From positions 107,310 to 171,309 of the forward strand of contig JACJWV010000011.1 in the NCBI GenBank assembly GCA_020636915.1: 64,000 nt of DNA, read 5' to 3'. Of the stretch, positions 21,486-29,983 are shown piece after piece. How positions within the stretch are numbered: the first letter of the stretch is position 1; each line of letters starts with the position of its first letter. The stretch comes from Nocardioides sp. GTDB taxonomy: Bacteria; Actinomycetota; Actinomycetes; Propionibacteriales; Nocardioidaceae. The notes below the pieces were generated by a model. It saw only the letters and a list, made by a program, of their open reading frames with translations. It had not been told where the DNA came from and ran no database searches. Both the position numbers and the translations under genes were made by a program.

Positions 21486-22364
21486 ATGCGATTCAGCTAC
21501 GCCGAGGCGATGACGCAGGCGACGTACTACGCGCCGCTCGCGCAGGCCGCCGAGGCGGCCGGCTACACCAGCATGACCGTGGCCGACAGCCTGATCTACC
21601 CCGAGGACTCCGAGTCCAAGTACCCCTACACCGACACCGGGGACCGCGAGTTCCTCGAGGGCAAGGAGTTCATCGAGACGATGATCCTGTGCGCGCACCT
21701 CTTCGCGCACACCTCGACGCTGCGCCTGACCCCCTTCGTGCTCAAGCTCCCCATCCGCCCGCCGGTGCTCGTCGCCAAGCAGGCCTCGTCGCTGGCCTTC
21801 CTGTCCGGGGGCCGGCTCGGCCTGGGCGTCGGCATCTCGCCGTGGCCCGAGGACTTCGACGCGCTGGGCGTCCCGTGGGAGCGGCGCGGCAAGCGGATGG
21901 ACGAGTGCATGGACATCCTGCGCGGGCTGACCACCGGAGAGTTCTTCGAGTACCACGGCGAGTTCTACGACGTCGAGTCGCTCAAGCAGTGCCCGGGCGC
22001 GCCCGTGAAGATCCCGCTCCTGGTGGGTGGTCACGCCGACGCCGCACTCCGGCGCGCGGTCCGCAAGGGGGACGGCTGGATGCACGCCGGCGGCGACGGC
22101 GAGGAGCTGGACCGGCTGCTGACCCGGCTCGCCGAGATCCGCGCGGAGGAGGGCGACACCCGCGACGACTTCGAGGTGCACGTCATCTCCTACGACGCCT
22201 ACACCCTCGACGGCATCAAGCGCCTGGAGGACAAGGGGGTCACCGACTGCATCGTCGGGTTCCGCGTCCCCTACATCAAGGGCCCCGACACCGAGCCGCT
22301 CGACAAGAAGATCGAGCACCTGGAGCGGTACGCCGAGCAGATCATCGCCAAGGTCGGTGGTTGA
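21486..22364 (+). CDS. LLM-class F420-dependent oxidoreductase
   Basis: A 292-aa luciferase-like TIM-barrel oxidoreductase. Seen: MRFSYAEAMTQATYYAPLAQ at the N-terminus, KQASSLAFLSGGRLGLGVG near residue 96, and VPWERRGKRMDECMDILRGL near residue 130, typical of F420-dependent LLM proteins. ATG 21486 lies 10 bp after the KstR-like palindrome, so the mRNA may be leaderless or have a very short leader. It is first in a run with DUF1214, SDR, sulfotransferase and DapB-like genes. Its stop codon lies within a GGTTGAGG repeat. Confidence 0.9.
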   Translation: MRFSYAEAMTQATYYAPLAQAAEAAGYTSMTVADSLIYPEDSESKYPYTDTGDREFLEGKEFIETMILCAHLFAHTSTLRLTPFVLKLPIRPPVLVAKQASSLAFLSGGRLGLGVGISPWPEDFDALGVPWERRGKRMDECMDILRGLTTGEFFEYHGEFYDVESLKQCPGAPVKIPLLVGGHADAALRRAVRKGDGWMHAGGDGEELDRLLTRLAEIRAEEGDTRDDFEVHVISYDAYTLDGIKRLEDKGVTDCIVGFRVPYIKGPDTEPLDKKIEHLERYAEQIIAKVGG

Positions 22365-22391
22365 GGTGCGAGCGGAGCGAGGCTCGAAACC
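22356..22391. repeat. GGTTGAGGTGCGAGCG repeat, forward copy
   Basis: Seen: GGTGGTTGAGGTGCGAGC followed by GGAGCGAGGCTCGAAACC. It spans the LLM stop codon and fills the whole gap to the next ATG. Related sequence lies at 24376-24519. Such units are widespread in Nocardioides genomes to my knowledge. Confidence 0.7.
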
Positions 22392-23537
22392 ATGAGCGAC
22401 CTGACCCAGCCGCTGCAGGACGCGATCGCCGAGGCCGAAAAGCTCGTCGAGACCGCGCCGTTCATCCGCACCGAGCAGGACCTGCTCGAGGGGTACGACT
22501 ACCTCGCCGGCCGCATCCGGATGGCGGTGCAGATGGCCTTCGACCACGACCTCGACCGGCCGCTGTTCATCAACCCCACCCACCAGTTCTCCCGGCAGGG
22601 CCTGGACAACCCGGACGCGATCTACTTCAACGCCTACCTCCAGGAGGGCGTCGAGTACGTCGTCCGCGGGGTGCGCGGCACGACCGCGGACCTCTCCTTC
22701 CAGGTCATGGGCGGCGCGTACACCGCCGACTCCGCGGCCACCTCGATGCTGGCGTTCGACGACCGCGAGCTCGACATCGCCGACGACGGGTCCTTCGAGT
22801 TCACCTACGTCGCCGAGCCGGGCGCCAAGACGATGATCGTGCGCGAGGTCTACAACGACTGGGACACCGAGGAGCGCGGCACCCTCTGGATCGAGCGCTC
22901 CGACACCGTCGGCGTACCGGCGAAGCCGCTGACCGAGCAACGGCTGCGGCGCAGGTACGAGGTAGCGGGCCGACTGCTGACCGGGTCGATCCAGACCTGG
23001 CTCGCCTTCCCCCACTTCTTCCAGTACAAGGAGCCGGTCAACCGGCCCACCGCACCGCAGTCGACCCCGGGCGGGCTGTCCTCGCAGCGATCCTCGATCG
23101 GGCACTACGAGCTCGCCGAGGACGAGGCGCTCGTCGTGACGGTCCCCGAGTGCACCGACTGCGCCTACCAGGCGATCCAGATCGGTTCGGACTGGTACGT
23201 CTCGACCGACTACGAGACCCACCAGACCTCGCTGACCAAGGCCCAGGCGGTCACCGACCCCGACGGCATGATGCGGTTCGTGATCTCCGAGCACCCGCCG
23301 GGCGGGACGCCGATCGCGAACTGGCTGGAGACGACCGGCCACCGGACCGGCGCGCTGATGCTGCGCTGGCAGCGCATCGAGCGCGACCTCGGCCCCGAGG
23401 ACGGGCCGGTCGTCGAGAAGGTCCCGCTGGCCGACGTACCGGACCGCCTCCCGCACTTCACCCCCCTCACCACCGAGGAGTACGCCGCGCGGATCGCCGC
23501 CCGGCAGCGCTCCGTTGCCCGAAGGATGCTCAGTTGA
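22392..23537 (+). CDS. DUF1214 domain protein
   Basis: A 381-aa protein with no recognised catalytic motif. Seen: an N-terminal helical part (residues 1-70: DYLAGRIRMAVQMAFDHDLD) and a long beta-rich part including YFNAYLQEGVEYVVRG and, near the end, MRFVISEHPPGGTPIANWLE, characteristic of DUF1214 proteins. These are frequently found in actinobacterial sterol or lipid degradation loci. Its stop overlaps the TTG start of the next SDR (TTGA), so both are probably co-translated. Molecular role unknown. Confidence 0.85.
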   Translation: MSDLTQPLQDAIAEAEKLVETAPFIRTEQDLLEGYDYLAGRIRMAVQMAFDHDLDRPLFINPTHQFSRQGLDNPDAIYFNAYLQEGVEYVVRGVRGTTADLSFQVMGGAYTADSAATSMLAFDDRELDIADDGSFEFTYVAEPGAKTMIVREVYNDWDTEERGTLWIERSDTVGVPAKPLTEQRLRRRYEVAGRLLTGSIQTWLAFPHFFQYKEPVNRPTAPQSTPGGLSSQRSSIGHYELAEDEALVVTVPECTDCAYQAIQIGSDWYVSTDYETHQTSLTKAQAVTDPDGMMRFVISEHPPGGTPIANWLETTGHRTGALMLRWQRIERDLGPEDGPVVEKVPLADVPDRLPHFTPLTTEEYAARIAARQRSVARRMLS

Positions 23538-24373
23538 CCGAGCTCGGCTACGCCCAGGCCCACGACACCTCGATCGAGGAGCGGTACGACGCCGTCCCGC
23601 TGCTGAAGGGGAAGGTCGTCGTCATCTCCGGGATCGGGCCCGGCCTCGGGAAGGCGCTCGCCGAGGAGGCCGCCCGGATGGGTGCCGACCTGGTGATCGC
23701 GAGCCGCACCGAGGCCCGGCTCCTCGAGCTCCAGGCGGAGCTGGAGAGCCACGGCGGCAAGGTCGTCAGCGTCGTCACCGACGTGACCGACGAGGACTCG
23801 CGCGCCCGCCTGCGCGACGAGACCCTCGCGGCGTTCGGACGCGTCGACTGCGTCATCAACAACGCGTTCACGATCCCGCCGATGGACCCGATCACGCAGA
23901 TCGAGCCGCGCAAGCTCGCGAAGGTCAACGAGACCAATGTGTTCGCGCCGCTACGGCTCTCGGCGCTCTTCGCCGACGCGCTCGCGGAGAGCAAGGGCTC
24001 GATCATCATGCTCAACTCCTGCGTGGTGTTCTCGTCGCAGCCCGAGTACGCCGGCTACAAGCTCTCGAAGGGCGCGCTGGAGCACCTCGCCTCGTCCCTG
24101 GCCACCGAGCTCGGGCCGCGCGGGATCCGCGTCAACAGCGTGGCGCCGTCGTACATCTACGAGGACGTCAACCGCGGCTACTTCGACTTCCTCGGTGCCG
24201 TCGAGGGGAAGACGCACGAGGAGGTGTACGCCGAGAAGGCCGCGCCCACCGACCTGAAGCGGCTGGCCTCCCCGCAGGAGGTCGCCCGCGCGGCCCTCTT
24301 CCTCGCCTCCGACCTCGCCTCCGCGGTGACCGGGCAGATGCTCACCGTCGACTGCGGCGAGTTTCACGACTGA
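23534..24373 (+). CDS. SDR-family oxidoreductase
   Basis: A 279-aa NAD(P)-dependent SDR. Seen: VVVISGIGPGLGKALAEEAA (Gly-rich cofactor loop, residue about 30), VINNAFTIPP, catalytic Tyr/Lys in YAGYKLSKGALEH, and C-terminal GQMLTVDCGEFHD. The TTG at 23534 overlaps the DUF1214 stop. The sequence is of the type annotated in steroid and xenobiotic pathways, but the substrate cannot be decided. It belongs to the KstR-like controlled run. Confidence 0.9.
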   Translation: MTELGYAQAHDTSIEERYDAVPLLKGKVVVISGIGPGLGKALAEEAARMGADLVIASRTEARLLELQAELESHGGKVVSVVTDVTDEDSRARLRDETLAAFGRVDCVINNAFTIPPMDPITQIEPRKLAKVNETNVFAPLRLSALFADALAESKGSIIMLNSCVVFSSQPEYAGYKLSKGALEHLASSLATELGPRGIRVNSVAPSYIYEDVNRGYFDFLGAVEGKTHEEVYAEKAAPTDLKRLASPQEVARAALFLASDLASAVTGQMLTVDCGEFHD

Positions 24374-24375
24374 CG

Positions 24376-24519
24376 GTGGTTGAGGTGCTCCGGAGCGTGG
24401 CACGAGCGGAGGAGCCTCGAAACCCCCGCAGCCCGCGAAGCAGCCTTGATCGAGGCGGCCTCCCGGTTCACCGGGTTTCGAGGCTCGGGCCTGGCGGCCC
24501 TCGCACCTCAACCAGCGGG
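24376..24519. repeat. GGTTGAGGTG repeat pair in inverted orientation
   Basis: Seen: a forward unit GGTGGTTGAGGTGCTCCGGA... ending AGCCTCGAAACC (24376-24426), and an inverted unit GGGTTTCGAGGCTCGGGC... ending GCACCTCAACCAGC (24473-24519). The two can form a large stem-loop in the SDR-sulfotransferase gap. They are the same family as 22356-22391. Confidence 0.7.
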
Positions 24520-24529
24520 GAGACCACTG

Positions 24530-25687
24530 ATGAGTGACAACGTGATGACCCGGGAGCGGGCGGACGTCGGCAGCTACGAGGACATCGTGGCTGCCGCCGT
24601 CCGCACCACCGGGCTGTCGGACTTCGGGGACGGCGCGCACGAGGAGGGGCTCCGCGTCCTGACCGAGGACCTCTCCTCGCCGGAGGCGGGGCTGACCCCG
24701 CGCGGCAACTACTTCCAGCGCTCGGAGGTGAAGAGCGCGCTGGTCGGCGTACTGCTCACGCAGGCGCAGTTCGCCGCCCACCCCGAGCACCGCGACGTCC
24801 GCATCGAGCGGCCGATCTTCGTGATGGGCCTCCCGCGGACGGGCACGACCGCGCTGCACCGGCTGCTGCACGCCGACCCGATGGCGCAGGGTCTGGAGAT
24901 GTGGCTGACGCAGTACCCCCAGCCCCGCCCGCCGCGCGACACCTGGGAGTCCGACCCGATCTTCAGCGCGATGCAGCAGGCGTTCTCGGCCCACCACGTC
25001 GAGTCGCCGGACTTCATGGGCATCCACTACATGGACGCGACCACGGTCGAGGAGTGCTGGCGGCTGCTGCGCCAGACCGGCAAGTCGAACTCCTACGAGG
25101 CCCTGGCCAACGTGCCGCGCTACTCGGCCTGGCTGCAGCAGCAGGACTGGACCGACGCCTACGCGCGGCACAAGGCGAACCTGCAGCTGGTCGGCCTCAA
25201 CGACCAGGAGAAGCGCTGGGTGCTGAAGAACCCCTCGCACATGACCGCGCTGGACGCGCTGATGGCGGTCTACCCGGACGCGCTGGTCGTCTACACCCAT
25301 CGCGACCCCGTGGTCTGCATCGCCTCGTCCTGCTCGCTGTCGGCCGAGACGACGGCCGGCCACTCCACGACGTACGTCGGCCGTACGATCGGCGAGACCC
25401 AGCTCGACCTGTGGTCGCGGGCGTTCCACGCCTTCCACGACGCGCGCCCGAGGTACGACCAGGCGCAGTTCGTCGACATCGCGTTCTCGGAGCTGCGAGC
25501 GGACCCGCACGGGGTCGCGCGCGGCGTCTACGACGCGTTCGGGCTCGACTGGACGCCGGAGGTCGAGGCCGCGATCACCGACCTGGACCGCGAGTCCAAG
25601 CAGGGCAAGGCCGCGCCCTCGCACACCTACTCGCTCGAGGACTACGGCCTGACCGAGGCCGAGGTCCGGGCGGCCTTCGACCGATGA
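24530..25687 (+). CDS. Sulfotransferase-family protein
   Basis: A 385-aa P-loop sulfotransferase-like protein (PF13469 type). Seen: 5'-PAPS-binding loop PIFVMGLPRTGTTALHRLL near residue 97, and the 3'-phosphate region TALDALMAVYPDALVVYTHRD near residue 245. Donors and acceptors are not evident; related actinobacterial proteins occur in sterol and lipid loci. Start ATG 24530 has GGGGAG upstream. The stop overlaps an ATG (25684), with the next gene starting properly at 25696. Confidence 0.88.
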   Translation: MSDNVMTRERADVGSYEDIVAAAVRTTGLSDFGDGAHEEGLRVLTEDLSSPEAGLTPRGNYFQRSEVKSALVGVLLTQAQFAAHPEHRDVRIERPIFVMGLPRTGTTALHRLLHADPMAQGLEMWLTQYPQPRPPRDTWESDPIFSAMQQAFSAHHVESPDFMGIHYMDATTVEECWRLLRQTGKSNSYEALANVPRYSAWLQQQDWTDAYARHKANLQLVGLNDQEKRWVLKNPSHMTALDALMAVYPDALVVYTHRDPVVCIASSCSLSAETTAGHSTTYVGRTIGETQLDLWSRAFHAFHDARPRYDQAQFVDIAFSELRADPHGVARGVYDAFGLDWTPEVEAAITDLDRESKQGKAAPSHTYSLEDYGLTEAEVRAAFDR

Positions 25688-25695
25688 GGAGCGGC

Positions 25696-26766
25696 ATGAA
25701 GAAGCGCGTGGTCGTGTGGGGCACCGGCGTGGTCGGGTCGATGGTGATCGCCGAGATCCTCGACCACCCGGTGTTCGAGCTCGTGGGCGTCGGGGTCACC
25801 CGCTCGGAGCGAGCGGGGCAGGACGTCGGGACGCTGCTCGGCCTGCCCGAGACCGGGGTCATCACGACCACGTCGGTCGAGGAGCTCGTCGCGCTGCGGC
25901 CCGACGCCCTCGTCCACTACGGCCCGACCGCGCAGTACGCCGACGACAACATCCGGGTGATCTCGGCGTTCCTCCGCGCCGGCGTCGACGTCTGCTCGAC
26001 CGCGATGACCCCGTGGGTCTGGCCGCAGATGAAGCAGCTCCCCGCGAGCTGGCGGGACCCCATCACCGAGGCGTGCGAGGAGGGTGGCGCGAGCTGTTTC
26101 ACGACCGGCATCGACCCCGGCTTCGCCAACGACCTCTTCCCGATGACGCTGATGGGACTCTGCGGCCGGGTCGACTCGGTGCGCGCGTCGGAGCTGCTCG
26201 ACTACACCGACTACGAGGGCGACTACGAGGACGAGATGGGGATCGGCCGCCCGCCGTCGTACACGCCCCTGCTGGAGATCCCCGACCTGCTGGTCATGGC
26301 CTGGGGCGCGACCGTCCCGATGATCGCGCACGCCGCCGGCATCGAGCTCGACGACATCACCACGACCTGGGAGAAGTGGGTGACGCCGACGGACCGCCCG
26401 ACCGCCAAGGGCGTCATCGAGGCCGGCAACGTCGCCGCGATCCGCTTCACGATCAACGGTGTGTACGACGGCCGCGAGGTCATCACGCTCGAGCACGTCA
26501 ACCGCATCGGGCTGGACGCGGCCCCCGAGTGGCCCGCCGGCTCGGCCGACGACGTCTACCGCGTCGACATCACCGGCTCGCCCTCGATCAGCCAGGAGAC
26601 GGCGTTCCGCTTCACCGACGGCTCCGGCCGCGCGCCGGCGGTGGCCGGCTGCCTGGCGACCGGGCTGCGCGCGCTCAACGCGGTGCCGTACGTGAACGAC
26701 CTGCCCGCCGGATGGGTGACCGCGCTCGACCTGCCGCTGATCCCAGGGGTCGGAACCATCCGCTGA
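25696..26766 (+). CDS. Dihydrodipicolinate reductase-like NAD(P)-dependent oxidoreductase
   Basis: A 356-aa protein with a Rossmann N-terminus. Seen: RVVVWGTGVVGSMVIAEILD (GxGxxG) and VEELVALRPDALVHYGP, then a DapB-like C-terminal part with GIDPGFANDLFPMTLMGL. It is not lysine-pathway DapB: it is longer and lacks the DapB signature. Similar proteins appear in sterol-type clusters. ATG 25696 is preferred since AGGAG lies four bases upstream; an ATG at 25684 overlaps the sulfotransferase stop. Last gene of its run, followed by a 17-bp perfect hairpin. Confidence 0.85.
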   Translation: MKKRVVVWGTGVVGSMVIAEILDHPVFELVGVGVTRSERAGQDVGTLLGLPETGVITTTSVEELVALRPDALVHYGPTAQYADDNIRVISAFLRAGVDVCSTAMTPWVWPQMKQLPASWRDPITEACEEGGASCFTTGIDPGFANDLFPMTLMGLCGRVDSVRASELLDYTDYEGDYEDEMGIGRPPSYTPLLEIPDLLVMAWGATVPMIAHAAGIELDDITTTWEKWVTPTDRPTAKGVIEAGNVAAIRFTINGVYDGREVITLEHVNRIGLDAAPEWPAGSADDVYRVDITGSPSISQETAFRFTDGSGRAPAVAGCLATGLRALNAVPYVNDLPAGWVTALDLPLIPGVGTIR

Positions 26767-26772
26767 GGCCTT

Positions 26773-26824
26773 CGGGTCGTGTGCCTGAGCCCGACCCCTG
26801 GGTAGGTCTCAGGCACACGACCCG
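26773..26824. terminator. Strong hairpin between convergent genes
   Basis: Seen: perfect 17-bp arms CGGGTCGTGTGCCTGAG / CTCAGGCACACGACCCG with an 18-nt loop, in the gap between the DapB-like gene and the convergent Rrf2 gene. No T-run follows, so it is probably a bidirectional stem-loop terminator of actinobacterial type. Confidence 0.75.
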
Positions 26825-26833
26825 GACCACCGA

Positions 26834-27307
26834 TCAGGTAGCGAGCCACTCCCGGACCCGGTCGAACGTCTGCGGGCCGTTGTCCTCGAGCACGCCCGCG
26901 GCCAGGTCGGCGACGCTCACCGCGCGCAGGGAGTCGCGCCACGCCTGCTCGGCCGTGTGCATCGCCCGCGCGACGCCGCAGGCCCGACGGCACGTCTCCG
27001 GGCTCGCCGGGAGCGGTCCGTTCTGCCGGATCTCGGTGCAGCGGAACGCCGGCTCGTGCCCGTCGATCGCCTGCACGACGTCGAGCACGCTGATCTCGGC
27101 GGCCGGCCGGGTCAGGACGTAGCCACCGACCCGGCCCTCGGTCGAGCTGACCAGCCCGGCCCGGGAGAGCTGCTGGAGGTGCTTGGCGAGGTAGGTCCGC
27201 GAGATGCCGTGGAACTCCGCGAGGCGCTGGGCCGGCACCGGGTCCTCGGCCTGGCTGAGCACGACGCAGCAGTGCACCGCCCACTCGACGCCGGTCGACA
27301 TCTTCAT
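26834..27307 (-). CDS. Rrf2-family Fe-S regulator, RsrR/NsrR-like
   Basis: A 157-aa winged-helix regulator. Seen: N-terminal HTH (VPAQRLAEFHGISRTYLAKH) with the wing SSTEGRVGGYVLTRP, and three cysteines in FRCTEI and PETCRRACG (about residues 90, 106 and 110), spaced as in cluster-binding IscR/NsrR/RsrR proteins. It is divergent from an NmrA-like gene. The same arrangement is known for the [2Fe-2S] redox sensor RsrR of Streptomyces venezuelae. A duplicated ~25-bp element lies between the two genes. Likely a redox or NO-responsive repressor (inference). Confidence 0.87.
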   Translation of the reverse strand: MKMSTGVEWAVHCCVVLSQAEDPVPAQRLAEFHGISRTYLAKHLQQLSRAGLVSSTEGRVGGYVLTRPAAEISVLDVVQAIDGHEPAFRCTEIRQNGPLPASPETCRRACGVARAMHTAEQAWRDSLRAVSVADLAAGVLEDNGPQTFDRVREWLAT

Positions 27308-27330
27308 GCGCCCAGCCTACGCGAATACGT

Positions 27331-27389
27331 GGATGACAAGTGTCCGCGTTCATGATTCAATCGCGGATATCAGATGTCCGTGTTCACGA
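27331..27389. promoter_or_regulatory. Tandem operator candidate for the Rrf2 regulator
   Basis: Seen: two 25-bp direct copies, starting GGATGACAAGTGTCCGCGTT at 27331 and GGATATCAGATGTCCGTGTT at 27365, matching at 19 of 25 positions and 34 bp apart. Each holds a degenerate dyad GGAT...GTCC. They fill the gap between the divergent rrf2-type gene and the NmrA-like gene. Confidence 0.6.
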
Positions 27390-27405
27390 CCCAGAGGAGC
27401 ACCCC

Positions 27406-28128
27406 ATGAGGATCGCCATCGCCGGAGCCACCGGCCGGATCGGCTCACAGCTCGCCGCACTCGCGCGCAAGGAGGGTCACGACGTCGTCGAGATCGCCCG
27501 GGAGACCGGCTTCGACCTGCTGGCCCCGACCGGGCTCGAGGAGGCACTGGCCGGTGTCGACGCCGTCGTCGACGTCACCGCCGCGCCGCTGGAGGTGGCC
27601 GGTGAGTTCTTCCCGGCCGTCGCGCGCAACCTCGGGAGCGCCGCAGCCGCCGCCGGCGTACCTCGCACCGTGGTGCTCTCGATCGTGGGCGTCGACCGCA
27701 GCCCCGACTACGACTACTACGTCGCCAAGCTCGCCCAGGAGCAGACCTACCGCGCGGTGGCACCGGGCGTGGTCGTCCTGCGGGCCACCCAGTTCCACGA
27801 CTTCGCCGGGCAGATGCTGGAGTGGAACACCCACGACGGCGTCGCCCGGATCATCGACGTCCCGACCCAGCCGGTCGACACCGCCGAGATCGCCTCCCTC
27901 CTGCTGGACCTCGCGACCGGCGCGGTCGTCGACGACGTCGAGCTCGCCGGGCCGCAGGAGGAGCGCCTGCTCGACCAGGTGCGCACCCTGGTCGAGCGCT
28001 CCGGCTCCGGCGTGCGCGTGGAGGCGGTGGCCGGGCCGGCGAGCATGGCGGCCGGCTCGATGCTCCCCGGACCGGACGCGCTCCTGCGCGGCCCGCGCTG
28101 GGAGGACTGGCTGGCGTCGCAGGGCTGA
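27406..28128 (+). CDS. NmrA-like NAD(P)-binding protein
   Basis: A 240-aa atypical SDR. Seen: N-terminal IAIAGATGRIGSQLAALARK (GxxGxxG) and VVLRATQFHDFAGQMLEW, typical of NmrA/NAD(P)H-binding proteins, without the YxxxK catalytic pair. Such proteins often sense or use the NAD(P) redox state. Start has AGGAGCACCCC before the ATG. It is divergent from the Rrf2-type gene, with the duplicated operator between them. Confidence 0.88.
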   Translation: MRIAIAGATGRIGSQLAALARKEGHDVVEIARETGFDLLAPTGLEEALAGVDAVVDVTAAPLEVAGEFFPAVARNLGSAAAAAGVPRTVVLSIVGVDRSPDYDYYVAKLAQEQTYRAVAPGVVVLRATQFHDFAGQMLEWNTHDGVARIIDVPTQPVDTAEIASLLLDLATGAVVDDVELAGPQEERLLDQVRTLVERSGSGVRVEAVAGPASMAAGSMLPGPDALLRGPRWEDWLASQG

Positions 28129-28146
28129 GCAGCAGCTGTCGGCCCC

Positions 28147-28440
28147 TCAGTCCCCGTCCGGCAGCGGTACGTCGGCGCTCCACCGCTCCCGTCGCTCGGC
28201 CTCGCCCTGCTCCCACCACGGCGTGCCCCGCTCGCCGAGGGCGACCTTCGCGGCCTGCACCCCCGCCCGGGCAGCGGCCTCGCCGTCGGTCCCCTTCGTG
28301 CGACGCACCTCCCGCCGCCAGGCCACCAGCGTCCTGGTGAGCTCGTCGCGGCGCTCCTCGGGGATCGACGGGTCGGTCGCCCGCCAGCGGCGGCCGTCGA
28401 CGACGACGTACCGCCCGTCCGGCGTGGTCTCGGGTGGCAT
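28147..28440 (-). CDS. Small conserved hypothetical protein
   Basis: A 97-aa hydrophilic protein. Seen: YVVVDGRRWRATDPSIPEE, then a basic helix (ELTRTLVAWRREVRRTKG) and GERGTPWWEQGEAERRERW at the end. The family is frequent in actinobacteria and is sometimes auto-labelled a Tol-related transporter, which nothing in the sequence supports. It converges on the NmrA-like gene and is divergent from the ABC transporter. Confidence 0.8.
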   Translation of the reverse strand: MPPETTPDGRYVVVDGRRWRATDPSIPEERRDELTRTLVAWRREVRRTKGTDGEAAARAGVQAAKVALGERGTPWWEQGEAERRERWSADVPLPDGD

Positions 28441-28510
28441 GTAGCGATGCTAGGCAGCGGCGTCGTCCGCATCACGGTTCGAGCGATGCGGGCAGGGGTA
28501 CCCGTCCTGG

Positions 28511-29983
28511 GTGCCCCCGTTCCGTCCGCTCGCGCTGCTCGCGCTCGTGGTCGGCCTCCTCTGCGTCGCGGCGCCCGCGACCGCGGACGACGACGCCGCC
28601 CCGCGGGTGGTGCGGGTCGGGACCGAGGGCGTCTACCCGCCGTTCACGTTCCACGACCAGGACACCCACGAGCTCACCGGCTTCGACGTCGACGTGATGC
28701 GCGCGATCGGCGAGGAGGCCGGCTGGGACGTCCAGTTCGTCGAGGCGCCGTTCGACTCGCTCTTCCCCGCGCTGGACTCGAAGCGGATCGACGTGATCGC
28801 CAACCAGGTGACGGTCAACCCCGAGCGCGAGGCCCGCTACCTGTTCAGCACGCCGTACACCTACTCCCACGGCGTGATCGTGACCAGCAAGGACACCGAC
28901 GACATCACCTCGTTGGCCGACCTGAAAGGACGGACCACGGCCCAGACCGCGAGCAGCAACTGGGCGCAGGTCGCCCAGGACGCCGGCGCGAAGGTGCAGT
29001 ACGTCCAGGACTTCGGCCCGGGCGTCGAGCTGCTCATCCAGGGCCGCGTCGACGCGATCGTCAACGACAACATCGCCGTGCTCGACTACCTCGCGACCTC
29101 CGGCACCGACCAGGTCAAGATCGCCGGGAACGCCGGCGACGAGACGCTCGAGCAGGCGCTGGCCTTCCGGAAGTCGGACCCCGAGCTCCAGCAGCAGGCC
29201 GACGACGCGCTCGCGACGCTCGCGGAGGACGGGACGCTGGCGAAGATCTCCGAGAAGTACTTCGGCGCCGACGTCACCGTGAAGGAGGGGTCGCGCGACG
29301 TCGACGTGGCGGCCTCCGACTCGCGCTCGACGCCGGAGATCCTGCAGGACACCGCGTGGCCGATGCTCCGGGGCCTGCTCAAGGGCACGATCCCGCTGAC
29401 GATCGCCAGCTTCCTGGTCGGCCTGGCCATCGCGGTCGCCGCGGCGTTGGCGCGGCTGTCGTCGATCAAGGTCCTGGACCAGATCGCGCGCGTCTACATC
29501 TCGATCATCCGCGGCACCCCGCTGCTGGTGCAGCTGTTCATCGTCTTCTACGGGCTCCCGGAGATCGGCATCGACCTCGATCCCTACCCCGCCGCGATCC
29601 TGGCGCTCAGCCTCAACGTCGGCGGGTACGCCGCCGAGGTGGTCCGCGCCTCGATCCTGTCGGTGCCCCGGGGGCAGTACGAGGCCGCGACCGTGATCGG
29701 CATGGACTACTGGCAGTCGATGCGGCGGATCGTGCTCCCGCAGGCGACGCGCATCGCCGTACCTCCGCTCTCCAACACGCTGCTCTCGCTGATCAAGGAC
29801 ACCTCGCTCGCGTCGTTGGTGCTGGTGCCGGAGCTGTTCCGCGAGGCCCAGGTCACGGCGGCCAACACGACGGAGTACCTGCCGCTCTACGCGATGGCGG
29901 CGCTCTACTACTGGGTCGTGTGCTACCTGGTGACCCTCGCGCAGGGTCCGCTCGAACGACGGCTGGGCAGGTACGCGACATGA
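28511..29983 (+). CDS. Amino-acid ABC transporter: fused binding protein and permease
   Basis: A 490-aa fusion. Residues 1-26 are a signal peptide (cleavage after PATA). About 30-260 form a family-3 solute-binding domain (VGTEGVYPPFTFHDQD, then GFDVDVMRAIGEEAGW). About 285-490 form a HisM-type permease with about five helices (LKGTIPLTIASFLVGLAIAV) and the EAA-like loop EAATVIGMDYWQSMRRIVLP. Fused binding-permease proteins of polar-amino-acid importers are known. The GTG start is supported by the leader. The ATPase gene overlaps by 4 bp, completing the importer. Substrate is likely a polar amino acid. Confidence 0.9.
   Translation: MPPFRPLALLALVVGLLCVAAPATADDDAAPRVVRVGTEGVYPPFTFHDQDTHELTGFDVDVMRAIGEEAGWDVQFVEAPFDSLFPALDSKRIDVIANQVTVNPEREARYLFSTPYTYSHGVIVTSKDTDDITSLADLKGRTTAQTASSNWAQVAQDAGAKVQYVQDFGPGVELLIQGRVDAIVNDNIAVLDYLATSGTDQVKIAGNAGDETLEQALAFRKSDPELQQQADDALATLAEDGTLAKISEKYFGADVTVKEGSRDVDVAASDSRSTPEILQDTAWPMLRGLLKGTIPLTIASFLVGLAIAVAAALARLSSIKVLDQIARVYISIIRGTPLLVQLFIVFYGLPEIGIDLDPYPAAILALSLNVGGYAAEVVRASILSVPRGQYEAATVIGMDYWQSMRRIVLPQATRIAVPPLSNTLLSLIKDTSLASLVLVPELFREAQVTAANTTEYLPLYAMAALYYWVVCYLVTLAQGPLERRLGRYAT

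Noticed and set aside
25696..26766. Lysine-pathway DapB
   Set aside because: It is ~100 residues longer than DapB, lacks its signature, and sits in a KstR-like run.
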